Positions 34,976-43,321 of a stretch of 52,796 bases of DNA are shown here, piece by piece (position 1 is the first letter of the stretch; the number at the start of each line of letters is the position of its first letter). This stretch comes from Bacteroidota bacterium (GTDB taxonomy: Bacteria; Bacteroidota; Bacteroidia; Palsa-948). Below the pieces are notes generated by a model that made no database searches, was not told where the DNA came from, and saw nothing but the letters and a program-made list of their open reading frames with translations. The stretch is from positions 1 to 52,796 of the forward strand of contig JACRAM010000091.1 of NCBI GenBank assembly GCA_016213405.1. The letters are read 5' to 3'. The translations under genes and the position numbers were made by a program.

Positions 34976-34984
34976 CATTATTAT

Positions 34985-35842
34985 TTAAATAGTATCAATA
35001 AAGTTTTTTTCTACCCTGTTGAAAATAATGATTCCTGTTAAAAGAAGTACAACTGCCACGCACATGCTGTATAATAAAGAAGTAAGATTAAATGAACCGA
35101 TACCCAAAAAACCATAGCGAAAGATTTCGATGATTGATGTCATGGGATTGGCAAAAATTATCCAACGAATTTTTTCAGGCCAGATGGAGACAGGAAAAAT
35201 CACAGGAGATAAATACAAAAGCAGTTGCACTCCAAATCCAACGAGATTTGATAAATCACGGTAACGTATAGTAAGCGAAGAAACAATCATGCCTATTCCC
35301 AGTCCAAGAAATGCCATAGTAATAATAAGTACGGGGAATAGCAGAATGAAATAATTAGGATGAATAGCAACATTCCCTTTCAAGTAATAAACGAAAAAGA
35401 AAATCAGAAAGAGACAAAATTGAACTGAAAAACGGATAAGATTTGAAAGCACAGAGGAAACAGGAACAACCATTCTTGGAAAAAAAACTTTGCCGAATAT
35501 GCCGGCATTTTGCACAAATGTATTTGAAGTGCGGGTAGTGCATTCAGCAAAATAACTCCATGGCACAATACCGGATAAATAAAAAAGCACGGGGGGAATG
35601 TTTTCAGTAGAAATCTTTGCAATAAAAGAAAATGCAAATGTAAAGATGAATGAGCTTATGATCGGCTGCAAAAAATGCCACAGCGGACCTAAGATTGTTT
35701 GCTTATATGTGGCGGTAAAATCCCGCTTTACGAATAAAAAAATTAAATCGCGAAAAGACCATAACTGACTTAATTTAATATTTAACCAACTGCTTTTTGA
35801 TTTTATTATATGAGTCCACTCGTCTTTTTCCACCATAAACAT
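34985..35842 (-). CDS. wzm: ABC-2 type polysaccharide export permease
   Basis: A 285-residue inner-membrane permease with about six helices. The N-terminal amphipathic part WSFRDLIFLFVKRDFTATYKQTILGPLWHFLQPIISSFIF is the hallmark of Wzm/TagG permeases; IPPVLFYLSGIVPWSYFAECTTRTSN and PEKIRWIIFANPMTSIIEIFRYG are also typical. It pairs with the downstream Wzt to move a lipid-linked glycan across the membrane. It sits 17 bp after the Wzc-like gene. Met3 is an alternative start. Confidence 0.92.
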   Translation of the reverse strand: MFMVEKDEWTHIIKSKSSWLNIKLSQLWSFRDLIFLFVKRDFTATYKQTILGPLWHFLQPIISSFIFTFAFSFIAKISTENIPPVLFYLSGIVPWSYFAECTTRTSNTFVQNAGIFGKVFFPRMVVPVSSVLSNLIRFSVQFCLFLIFFFVYYLKGNVAIHPNYFILLFPVLIITMAFLGLGIGMIVSSLTIRYRDLSNLVGFGVQLLLYLSPVIFPVSIWPEKIRWIIFANPMTSIIEIFRYGFLGIGSFNLTSLLYSMCVAVVLLLTGIIIFNRVEKNFIDTI

Positions 35843-35859
35843 TTTAAGAAAAAATAGAA

Positions 35860-38187
35860 TTAACTTTCTTGAGGAGCACTGTAACCGTAAACATATTTAT
35901 ACCTCTTGTAATAATACCTTGAAAACCTTTGCCGCACATTATTCAGTACAAAACTGAAACCAACAGCCTTATGATTTTCAATAACATGATGAGCGTATTT
36001 CAATCCTTCTTCCGGTCCAAGCTTGGTGTTGAGAACGAATAAATTAATATTTGAATATTTCATAACCAACAAAGCATCCGAAATAATTCCCATGGGCGGG
36101 GTATCAATAATAACGTAATTATAATTTGCTTTTGCGTACTCCATAAAAGAGGCAAGATGGCTGCTTAGTATTAGTTCCGAGGCATTGGGTGGAGTTGGAC
36201 CTGACAGAACAATATCGAGATTTTCTATTGATGATTTTAAAATGGCGTCTGTTGGAGGATGTTTTCCGATTAACAATGTACTCATGCCATATTCTGATGA
36301 AAGATTAAATGCAGAATGGATTTTTGGTTTATGTAAATCCAGTTCTATCAGCAAAACCTTTTTTCCACCCTTTGCCAGAATAGCGCCAAGATTGACCGAA
36401 CAAAAGGTTTTTCCAACATTAGGGCGGTTGGAAGTAATCAAAATCGTTTTGCATTTTGCATCAGGCACCAGATATTCAAGGTTGGTCCTGATGGAGCGGA
36501 AAGATTCTGTAATGAACGACCTCGGCTGTGCATCAACAACTAAATACGAACCCTTTGTTTCTTTTGAATGAAAAACCTCTCCTAATACGGCAAGGGTGGT
36601 TCGCTCTCTTAACTCATCGGCACTTTCAATTTTCACGAAGAAGAACGACCTGATTAATGCAATGACCAATGCTAGTAAAAGTCCCGCGCTCATAAAAGAA
36701 TAATATATCTTTTTCAAATCTGGTTTTACAATTCCTATAGAATGAGCCGATTCAATCACAGAGGTCTCTGAAATTATTCCTGAACGCGCAATGACTGTCT
36801 CTGCCCTCTTTTCCAACAGGTATAAATACATTTTTTCATTCACCTGAAGTTTTCGGTCAATGTTTAATATCTGGCGTTGATTGCGCGGAACTCCTTTGAG
36901 CATTCCTTCGTAATAAGCAATTTCGCCATCAACTGATTCAATTTTTTCATTTGCCGCTTTTTCGGAATTAACAAGGTATTTCAGAATATCATTTCGAAGC
37001 AATTCAATTTTATATTCCAGTTCTTTTACTCCGGTGCTTTTTTCTGTGGTGGTAAACAAAGAACTGTTTATCTGCACCTGATAATTATATAACTCTGCAA
37101 TTGCCTTATTCAGGTAAGCATCAGTGGCTTCAATGTATAAGGCGGGAGGAAGCAGCTCCTTATTCATATTTGAAGTGATATAGTTTTTCAGATACGCAAT
37201 TGTTTTCAGTTGCATCTCCAATCCTCGTTTTGAAATTTCAAATTTGGTCAGGTTTTCATAATACGTTGATTCTTCTTTGGTAAGGTTAAGAATTGATTTT
37301 GATTCTTTGTAATCTTCCATCATATTCTCGATTGAATCAAGTATAAATATTATCTGGCTTAACTGCCTGTCTATATCTCGTATTGTATTTTCATTAACTC
37401 TGACTTTTGTTTTAAGCGAGTTTTGAATGTACACTTTTGACAGGGTGTCAAGAAAAGTAATGGCTCGTTCAGGGCTTTCATTTTCCAATGTAACTTCGAG
37501 TATGGCTGTCCATTCAATGTTTTCCACTTCCAGTGAGTTTTTATACGTGTAAATGAGATTATTGCTGTCGTGAACAACAAACTGATAGGTGATTTCACGA
37601 AAAGAAGAAATGCTTGTGTTGGTTACTACTGCTGATTTTTTGATTAATAAATAATAGTCATTCTTGATTAACGGCTCGCCAAATTTATTTTTTATGACTG
37701 TTTGGATTCCGTTTTCATCATATGAAATTTCATAATTCTCCGTATCAATCATTTTTATTGTAAAGGGAAATTCGTAAAATTTATCGGAAAAGATTTTAGC
37801 TTCAACTTTAAACGGCATGCCTGCATACACTTCCTTTGTTTGAATTCTTCCTACAATAAAGTAAGAAACATCCATGGTTAATTTTGATATGGTTTGTGCT
37901 ATAATATCGGTTGAAGTGAGCACGTTTCTTTCATTTGACATTTTTTCAAACCCGGTGTACATCCCCAATCCATTATATAACCCTTCCTGATAAGAATATG
38001 TTTCCTGAGATTTTAACAGCAGCTGGGTTTTAGCGGCATAAATTTTAGGAAGTTTATAGGAGTAAAAATAGGCGGCAATGATGGAGATAGCAAGAAAAGA
38101 AATAATAATCAGCAGGTTATCAATGAAGATTTGCGCAATCTTCTTAATATCATTAATATCAATAATGGTGTTGGTTTTGGAAGCCAT
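35860..38187 (-). CDS. Wzc-like polysaccharide co-polymerase / tyrosine autokinase
   Basis: A 775-residue BY-kinase. The Wzz-type N-terminus has a first helix near 20-45 and a large periplasmic coiled-coil region (about 50-490, KMSNERNVLTSTDII, PRNQRQILNIDRKLQVNEKMYLYLLEKRAE), then a second helix near 505-525. The cytoplasmic kinase has Walker A TSNRPNVGKTFCSVNL, Walker A' VLLIELDLHKPKIH, Walker B YVIIDTPPMGIISDALLV and a tyrosine-rich tail (RYYYKRYKYVYGY). Such kinases regulate chain length in Wzy-dependent systems, so it is notable beside an ABC exporter. It is the first gene of the operon. Confidence 0.92.
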   Translation of the reverse strand: MASKTNTIIDINDIKKIAQIFIDNLLIIISFLAISIIAAYFYSYKLPKIYAAKTQLLLKSQETYSYQEGLYNGLGMYTGFEKMSNERNVLTSTDIIAQTISKLTMDVSYFIVGRIQTKEVYAGMPFKVEAKIFSDKFYEFPFTIKMIDTENYEISYDENGIQTVIKNKFGEPLIKNDYYLLIKKSAVVTNTSISSFREITYQFVVHDSNNLIYTYKNSLEVENIEWTAILEVTLENESPERAITFLDTLSKVYIQNSLKTKVRVNENTIRDIDRQLSQIIFILDSIENMMEDYKESKSILNLTKEESTYYENLTKFEISKRGLEMQLKTIAYLKNYITSNMNKELLPPALYIEATDAYLNKAIAELYNYQVQINSSLFTTTEKSTGVKELEYKIELLRNDILKYLVNSEKAANEKIESVDGEIAYYEGMLKGVPRNQRQILNIDRKLQVNEKMYLYLLEKRAETVIARSGIISETSVIESAHSIGIVKPDLKKIYYSFMSAGLLLALVIALIRSFFFVKIESADELRERTTLAVLGEVFHSKETKGSYLVVDAQPRSFITESFRSIRTNLEYLVPDAKCKTILITSNRPNVGKTFCSVNLGAILAKGGKKVLLIELDLHKPKIHSAFNLSSEYGMSTLLIGKHPPTDAILKSSIENLDIVLSGPTPPNASELILSSHLASFMEYAKANYNYVIIDTPPMGIISDALLVMKYSNINLFVLNTKLGPEEGLKYAHHVIENHKAVGFSFVLNNVRQRFSRYYYKRYKYVYGYSAPQES

Positions 38188-38208
38188 AGCGTGCGTTCAA
38201 AATTCTAA

Positions 38209-38216
38209 CAAAGATA
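38209..38216 (-). promoter_or_regulatory. Candidate promoter -7 element of glycan operon
   Basis: TATCTTTG on the minus strand, an exact TAnnTTTG match, 21 nt before the start codon of the first operon gene. A -33 TTTG is not evident. It is likely the main promoter for the 14-gene operon. Confidence 0.55.
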
Positions 38217-38257
38217 AAAATAAAACGCTTTGGCGGTTTCACTCTCTGTGGCGAAGA

Positions 38258-38365
38258 AGAAGCAAGAGAGTGTGTGTGAGTGTAAGAAGGTGAGAGTGTG
38301 AGAGAGTAAAATTCATTCTCACTTTCTTACTTCCTTACTTTCTTACCTTCTCACTTTCTCACACC
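38258..38365. repeat. Low-complexity inverted region of GTGAGA/TCTCAC motifs
   Basis: GTGTGAGTGTAAGAAGGTGA and GAGTGTGAGAG on the left mirror TTCTCACTTTCTTAC and CTTCTCACTTTCTCACAC on the right, around AAAATTCA. The two halves can pair imperfectly. It lies between the coiled-coil gene (ends 38359) and the operon promoter. Confidence 0.5.
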
Positions 38366-39081
38366 TTGATGAGCCGTATGGAATTCCATTCATCCGAACT
38401 GCTGCCATAATTTCCGCGCACATATTTTTTTGTTTCGCTCACTATTTTGCGTATGCCATCGCTCTTGCGGTTGGTTAATTTTTCGCGTTCTTTTTCTTTG
38501 GGTTTGAGTTTTTTTTCGGTTTCACTCACATTTTTAGTCAGCTCTTTTATCTTCGCAGTCAGTTCGTCATAATTTTTCAGTGAAATGGTTTCATCGGCAG
38601 GAGCGTAATCAGCATCCATGGCTTTTATGATGGATAAAATTTCATCGGCATGAGCGGTGATGGAAGCAAAACTTTGCTCCGATGTGCTTCGGGTTTTATC
38701 TTCGGGCGAGGTAGGTTTTCTGCGTGTTTTGCTCGGCTTCATTTTCTCCACCAATTTTCTAATCTGTGCGGCTTCTGATTCAAAGGGCTCGCCCATGCCA
38801 TCCACATACAAAGCAACCTGGCGGCTTCTGCGGATGATTCCTTCAAAGGCATCATCTTCTATTTGCCCGTGCACTTTCAGTTCGCGCTCATCGCGCTGGT
38901 CTTTGAGCAGGGTGATAAGCGGGTTCATTTCAAGCGCAAGTTTATCCAATGCCGATATGCGTTTGTCCATTCCTTTGATTTGGATGAGTTCCTGCTTGGG
39001 AGAATATTTTGTCATCAGCGCGCAGGCGTTTCTCAAATCCTTGAGCGCCTGTAATTTTGTTGCAAAGTTGCTTTCAGCCAT
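38359..39081 (-). CDS. Hypothetical coiled-coil protein
   Basis: A 240-residue, highly charged soluble protein without signal peptide or membrane helix. Helical coiled-coil stretches cover about 5-110 and 165-215 (KNYDELTAKIKELTKNVSETEKKLKPKEKEREKL), separated by a low-complexity basic and Ser/Thr-rich linker (KMKPSKTRRKPTSPEDKTRST). No family is recognised. It precedes no partner: upstream lies the 21-bp repeat array, downstream the low-complexity region ahead of the glycan operon promoter. Confidence 0.65.
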   Translation of the reverse strand: MAESNFATKLQALKDLRNACALMTKYSPKQELIQIKGMDKRISALDKLALEMNPLITLLKDQRDERELKVHGQIEDDAFEGIIRRSRQVALYVDGMGEPFESEAAQIRKLVEKMKPSKTRRKPTSPEDKTRSTSEQSFASITAHADEILSIIKAMDADYAPADETISLKNYDELTAKIKELTKNVSETEKKLKPKEKEREKLTNRKSDGIRKIVSETKKYVRGNYGSSSDEWNSIRLIKV

Positions 39082-39220
39082 GGTAGATTGATTAGTGAGT
39101 GATGTGTAAGTATTTTATGGGGATGTGAATGTATAAAATAATATGGTATGCAGGTTTTTTTTTTGAGGCATAGCGGTTTTACAGATACGCATAAGGGTTT
39201 TTTTCATTTTGAAACGCATG

Positions 39221-39367
39221 TGCGTATCTATAAAATGCGTGTGCGTATCTATGAAACGCGTCTGCGTACTTGTGAGAGGGCTCTGCGTATCTGTGAGAGG
39301 GCTCTGCGTATCTGTGAAACGGCTCTGCGTATCTGTGAAACGGCTCTGCGTATCATAAAAACGCAAA
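39221..39367. repeat. 21-bp tandem repeat array (7 units) upstream of T9SS gene
   Basis: Units start with TGCGTATCT at 39221, 39242, 39263, 39284, 39305, 39326 and 39347; the middle ones continue GTGAAACGGCTC or GTGAGAGGGCTC. Outer units are diverged. The period is exactly 21 bp. The array ends 166 bp before the start of the 880-residue T9SS protein. It has no spacers, so it is not a CRISPR array. Confidence 0.85.
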
Positions 39368-39437
39368 AAAATAGGTTTTATACTGAAAAATTCAGATTTT
39401 ATCCCCACAAGTCGGGATGCGTAAGCCCTGAAAAAAG

Positions 39438-39445
39438 TATCTTTG
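39438..39445 (+). promoter_or_regulatory. Candidate -7 element TATCTTTG
   Basis: Exact TAnnTTTG match 88 nt before the start of the T9SS gene at 39534 and 70 bp past the 21-bp array. This places the array where an upstream activator site would lie. Confidence 0.5.
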
Positions 39446-39533
39446 CCAAAGCCCTCTGTCAATAAGTTTATCCGCCAAAATGTAACCTTTAGAACAAAAA
39501 TTGAGTATCAGACAAAAAACCAATTAAACCATT

Positions 39534-42176
39534 ATGAAAAACTTATTACTCTCAGGCATCCTAACTGCTTGTATTAATTTTCTGTTTATTTGCTCATACA
39601 GTCAGGGCACTTTTCAATCAATAGCCACCGGAAGTTATACCACCGCTGCTACCTGGACACTTACAGCGGGAGCAGATGCCAATGGGGTTCCGGATGCAGA
39701 TGATGATATCACTATTTTATCAGGGCATACGGTTACAGCTCCGGCTAATTCAACGCAACAATGCAAAAATATTACCATCAACCTTGGCGGTCAGCTAACA
39801 AGGGCAGGAACCTTTGTAATAAATGGAACCACATTCAGCAATAGCGGAACTTTTGCAAGCAGTGGAGCTCAATCACTTTATTTCAGAACGTATGCACCAA
39901 AAACAATAAGCGGTGCGGGCAGTTATGGCGCTTCCGGTGGATGGCAAATAGAATCCAACACCACTATTTCTGCAAATGTAACTATCTCAAAAACTGATGC
40001 TATCACTGTTGTTAATACCGTTACTGTAACAAATAATGGAAAGGTTACTCTTTCAAATAATACGTTGAGTGTTGTTGGACCTAGTGGCAAATGGATAAAC
40101 GCAGCAGGTTCCACTCTTTCTATCAGAAACACACTTTCAGGAAGTGGAACAGTGGATGCAACCGCAAGCACCAATACAGTGACCATGACCACCACTGCAG
40201 GAACCTGCACCGTAACATCTACCGATGGAAAAAGACCATTAGGAGGGCGTTTTAACACCTTGGTTCTTTCAGGAGGAGCTCCAAAAAAACTGGGCAGTAA
40301 TTTAGATGTTGACGGAAATTTAACTTGCAGCACCGGAGGTCTGAATGTAAATGGATTGAATATGACTATTGGAGGTAATTGGACACAAAACTCTACCGTT
40401 TCATCCAACACCGCAACCTGCACCTTTGATGGCAGCAGCGGAGCGCAAACAATCAGCGGAACTGTTGCCAACATCAGTTTTGCCAATTTAACCATCAATA
40501 ATGCTTCAGGTGTTTCATGCAGCAGACCAATAACCGTAAGCGGAACAAATACGCTTACTTCAGGAGTTTTTACAGAGAGTTCAACCCTTACATATAATGG
40601 AGCAGCCCCCCAGTCAATAACAGGAGGCACCGGCAGCATTACCTGCCCTTCAGGAGCAAGCATTACCATGAGCAACGCATCGGGAGTAACAACCACCCAG
40701 CCGATGACCATTGCCGGAACCATTAATGTTACTGCCGGAACATTTGCAACAGGCGCTTCTAAAATTAATGTCACATCAGTTGCCGGCACAACCGGCAGAA
40801 TTGGCGATTGCACTGGAGGAAACATTACAGGAACAAAATGGTTTTTGGAACGCTACATTGCCTCAAGCGATACCGGGTGGCAGGATATTTCTTCTCCTAT
40901 TAACGGAGCAGATATCAGTTCATGGGACAGCACATTATATATGAGTCTTGCTGCTGGTTGTCCGGATGGATTATCAGGCGGATGGAATTCAGTTTATTAC
41001 TGGGATGTAACAGGTGCCGGTTCCTGGGCAACTGTTACCAGTTGCAGTGAACCGCTTACTGTCGGAAGAGGATTTGAAATGTGGCTTGCATCCACCACCA
41101 CCACATTTGTTCCTACCGGAACCACCAGAACAATAGGCACACCCAATGTAGGTTCAAAAATAATTACAATTGGAGATGCTGCGGCAGAAACTGCTTTGTT
41201 AGGAAATCCTTATATGTCACCGGTTAGCTGGACAACCATGTATGGTGATAATGCCAATGTGCAGAATTGGTTTCAGGTTTATGATGAAGTGAGCGGCACC
41301 TATTCAATATGGAATGGCTCAAGCGGAACCGGTACAGGAAAATTAGCTGCCTCAGCAGGAGTAATTCCAGCTTATCAGGGCTTCTGGGTTGAAAATCTGA
41401 CGGCAACTTCTACGTTTACATTTAACGAAAATCGAAAAGTTGCCAGTGCGCTTGAATTAGTGAAACAACAACATATGCCTGAAGTAAATATTCTGAGAAT
41501 GAAAATTCATTCTGACTTCATGCCCAATGCACACGAGTCTATGATTTGCTTTATGGATGGCGCATCAGAATATCATGATGGTTTCGGAGATGTTACCTTT
41601 TTACCCAGCAGAGAGAAAAAATCTCCAAGTTTAACCCCAATGTCTGCTGACAATCACAAATTAACCGTTTCAGCTTTTCCTTTAGACAAACAATCACAGG
41701 ACATCACCATCATTGCAAATGTTAGCGTTCCTGGCGATTACATGATTGATTTCAAAAATGTAAATCTCATTTCTGCATACCCTTGCTTATCACTTCAGGA
41801 AATCGGAATGAATACTGTTATTCCGCTAAAAGGAGATTACACTTATCACTTCACTTCACATGGCGATGCCGACAGTGAAAGAAAATTTATTTTACACTGC
41901 AAAAAAACTACTTCCGGTTGCTATGATGATGCAAAAAAAGCTTCTCCTGATTTTCGCATATCACCGAACGATGCGGGAGTAAATATTTCTTTCTATTTCG
42001 ATAAACTAACAAAAGCAAACATTTCCGCATACAATCTTTTAGGGCAAACTCTTTTCAACTCAAATGAGATTGTTTCTCAAAATGACATTACGTTGCCGCT
42101 TGCAAAAACAAATTCTGTTTACTTCATAAAAATCATAACCGAAGAAGGCACAATAACCAGGAAAATAATTTATTAA
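39534..42176 (+). CDS. Large T9SS-secreted adhesin-like protein
   Basis: An 880-residue secreted protein. A signal peptide (MKNLLLSGILTACINFLFICSYSQ) is followed by a G/T/S/N-rich beta-helix-like region (about 30-430) with recurring strands such as GGQLTRAGTFVING, SNSGTFASSG and GGNWTQNSTVSSN. A non-repetitive beta domain follows (about 430-690, LGNPYMSPVSWTTMYGD, YQGFWVENLTATSTF). The C-terminus (DFRISPNDAGVNISFYF ... NSVYFIKIITEEGTITRKIIY) is a variant T9SS sorting domain. A role as surface adhesin or matrix protein is inferred from composition only. A terminator hairpin follows at 42193. Unlike the other four T9SS proteins here, its sorting-domain DNA has no obvious inverted repeat. Confidence 0.85.
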   Translation: MKNLLLSGILTACINFLFICSYSQGTFQSIATGSYTTAATWTLTAGADANGVPDADDDITILSGHTVTAPANSTQQCKNITINLGGQLTRAGTFVINGTTFSNSGTFASSGAQSLYFRTYAPKTISGAGSYGASGGWQIESNTTISANVTISKTDAITVVNTVTVTNNGKVTLSNNTLSVVGPSGKWINAAGSTLSIRNTLSGSGTVDATASTNTVTMTTTAGTCTVTSTDGKRPLGGRFNTLVLSGGAPKKLGSNLDVDGNLTCSTGGLNVNGLNMTIGGNWTQNSTVSSNTATCTFDGSSGAQTISGTVANISFANLTINNASGVSCSRPITVSGTNTLTSGVFTESSTLTYNGAAPQSITGGTGSITCPSGASITMSNASGVTTTQPMTIAGTINVTAGTFATGASKINVTSVAGTTGRIGDCTGGNITGTKWFLERYIASSDTGWQDISSPINGADISSWDSTLYMSLAAGCPDGLSGGWNSVYYWDVTGAGSWATVTSCSEPLTVGRGFEMWLASTTTTFVPTGTTRTIGTPNVGSKIITIGDAAAETALLGNPYMSPVSWTTMYGDNANVQNWFQVYDEVSGTYSIWNGSSGTGTGKLAASAGVIPAYQGFWVENLTATSTFTFNENRKVASALELVKQQHMPEVNILRMKIHSDFMPNAHESMICFMDGASEYHDGFGDVTFLPSREKKSPSLTPMSADNHKLTVSAFPLDKQSQDITIIANVSVPGDYMIDFKNVNLISAYPCLSLQEIGMNTVIPLKGDYTYHFTSHGDADSERKFILHCKKTTSGCYDDAKKASPDFRISPNDAGVNISFYFDKLTKANISAYNLLGQTLFNSNEIVSQNDITLPLAKTNSVYFIKIITEEGTITRKIIY

Positions 42177-42192
42177 TAATCACAGCTAACAG

Positions 42193-42221
42193 AAAACCCC
42201 GAATACTCTTCGGGGTTTTTT
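42193..42221 (+). terminator. Intrinsic terminator
   Basis: AAAACCCCGA (42193-42202) pairs with TCGGGGTTTT (42210-42219) around ATACTCT, and a T-run follows. It ends the T9SS gene transcript 17 bp after the stop codon. Confidence 0.85.
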
Positions 42222-42228
42222 ATTTTTG
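42221..42228 (+). promoter_or_regulatory. Candidate -7 element directly at start of small membrane gene
   Basis: TATTTTTG fits TAnnTTTG and stands 4 nt before the ATG at 42233, giving a very short or no leader. It overlaps the tail of the upstream terminator. Confidence 0.45.
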
Positions 42229-42232
42229 CAAC

Positions 42233-42427
42233 ATGCCGCTTTCAAAAGGACAAAAAATAGTCGCGCTTGTTTTTCTGATTTCATTTATCATCACAATGAT
42301 TTGGGCATACAGGTCAGATGCCAGAATCAATAAAATGTTTTATAAAAATGTATGGGTGGTGTTAATCAGCGTACTGCTGATTTTCGGAGCAATTATCGTT
42401 CTGATAAAAATTTCGCACTCGTACTAA
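42233..42427 (+). CDS. Small two-helix membrane protein
   Basis: A 64-residue protein with two predicted membrane helices (about 8-26, IVALVFLISFIITMIWAYR; and 40-60, VWVVLISVLLIFGAIIVLI) joined by a short basic loop. No family is recognised. Support for it being real: a consensus -7 element just before its ATG, a terminator isolating it from the T9SS gene, and a termination codon only 3 bp from the convergent enoyl-CoA hydratase gene. Confidence 0.65.
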   Translation: MPLSKGQKIVALVFLISFIITMIWAYRSDARINKMFYKNVWVVLISVLLIFGAIIVLIKISHSY

Positions 42428-42430
42428 AAT

Positions 42431-43210
42431 TTATTCTCCTTTAAAAACAGGTTTCCTTTTTTCAAGAAACGCTTTCACTCCTTCGCTGAAATCATACGTG
42501 CTTGCGGCACTCGCCTGCACTGTTCCTTCCGCTTCAAGTTGTTTGTCAAGCGTATTGTACATAGATTGATTCAGCAATCGTTTGGTAAGCCAGATTCCTT
42601 TCGTAGGCATTTCAGAAAGTGTTTTAGCTACGGCAAATGCGTCCGCATGAAACGCAGCATCATCAACAACTTTATAAATCATTCCCATTTTTTCCGCATC
42701 GGCAGCAGAAATTTTATCACCCAGCATCATCAGTGCCGAGGCTTTTCCGAATCCAATTAAGCGGGGAAGAAAAAAAGTTCCTCCGCTGTCGGGAATAAGA
42801 CCGATTTTAGAAAATGCCTGCGTAAAACTTGCCGATGCAGCCGCAATCACCACATCGCATGCAAGCGCAATGCTTGCTCCGGCTCCAACAGCAGGTCCAT
42901 TCACAGCACAGACAACAGGTTTTTCAATGTTTCGTATTTTCTGAATGATTGGATTGTAAGTTTCGCGGACAATCTCGGCTATATTTGCTCCCGGAGAAAT
43001 CGCTTCGCTCAAATCCTGACCAGCGCAGAAGGCGCGCCCTTCTCCAGTTATATACACCGCGCGGATGTTTTTATCGGACGCACACACATCCAATGCGTTT
43101 TGCATTTGCTTTGCCATCTCGCGGTTGAAACTGTTCAGCGTATCCGTTTTGTTCAGAATTATTTTCCCGACAGAACCTTCTGCTGAAAATTTAATAAACT
43201 CATTTACCAT
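42431..43210 (-). CDS. Enoyl-CoA hydratase/isomerase, PaaG-like
   Basis: A 259-residue crotonase-fold protein. The oxyanion-hole strands are GRAFCAGQDL and NGPAVGAGASIALACDVVIA; the next segment FSKIGLIPDSGGTFFLPRLIG has Asp where hydratases have Glu, as in PaaG, the ring-opening isomerase of phenylacetate degradation. The C-terminus ends with FSEGVKAFLEKRKPVFKG, usual for the family. No other phenylacetate genes are in the window, so a general enoyl-CoA isomerase role is as likely. It is a single gene convergent with the small membrane gene. Confidence 0.88.
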   Translation of the reverse strand: MVNEFIKFSAEGSVGKIILNKTDTLNSFNREMAKQMQNALDVCASDKNIRAVYITGEGRAFCAGQDLSEAISPGANIAEIVRETYNPIIQKIRNIEKPVVCAVNGPAVGAGASIALACDVVIAAASASFTQAFSKIGLIPDSGGTFFLPRLIGFGKASALMMLGDKISAADAEKMGMIYKVVDDAAFHADAFAVAKTLSEMPTKGIWLTKRLLNQSMYNTLDKQLEAEGTVQASAASTYDFSEGVKAFLEKRKPVFKGE

Positions 43211-43321
43211 GATTGAACTATTTTATGTAAAGTTTTTTTGAATTTGTCAGGAGCATTTCGGATACAGATAAAATACTAAAAAAAGAATTATGTAGTTTAT
43301 AAAAATTCATCCATTAAGAAA

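Noticed and set aside
39115-39465. Short proteins on both strands through the 39221 array
   Set aside because: Both are heptapeptide readings of one 21-bp tandem repeat; neither has other supporting sequence.
39923-40825. 300-codon open frame antisense to the 880-residue T9SS protein
   Set aside because: It is rich in V, P, L and A as expected from the complement of a Thr/Gly/Ser-rich repeat gene, has no recognisable domain, and the plus-strand frame has signal peptide and sorting domain.
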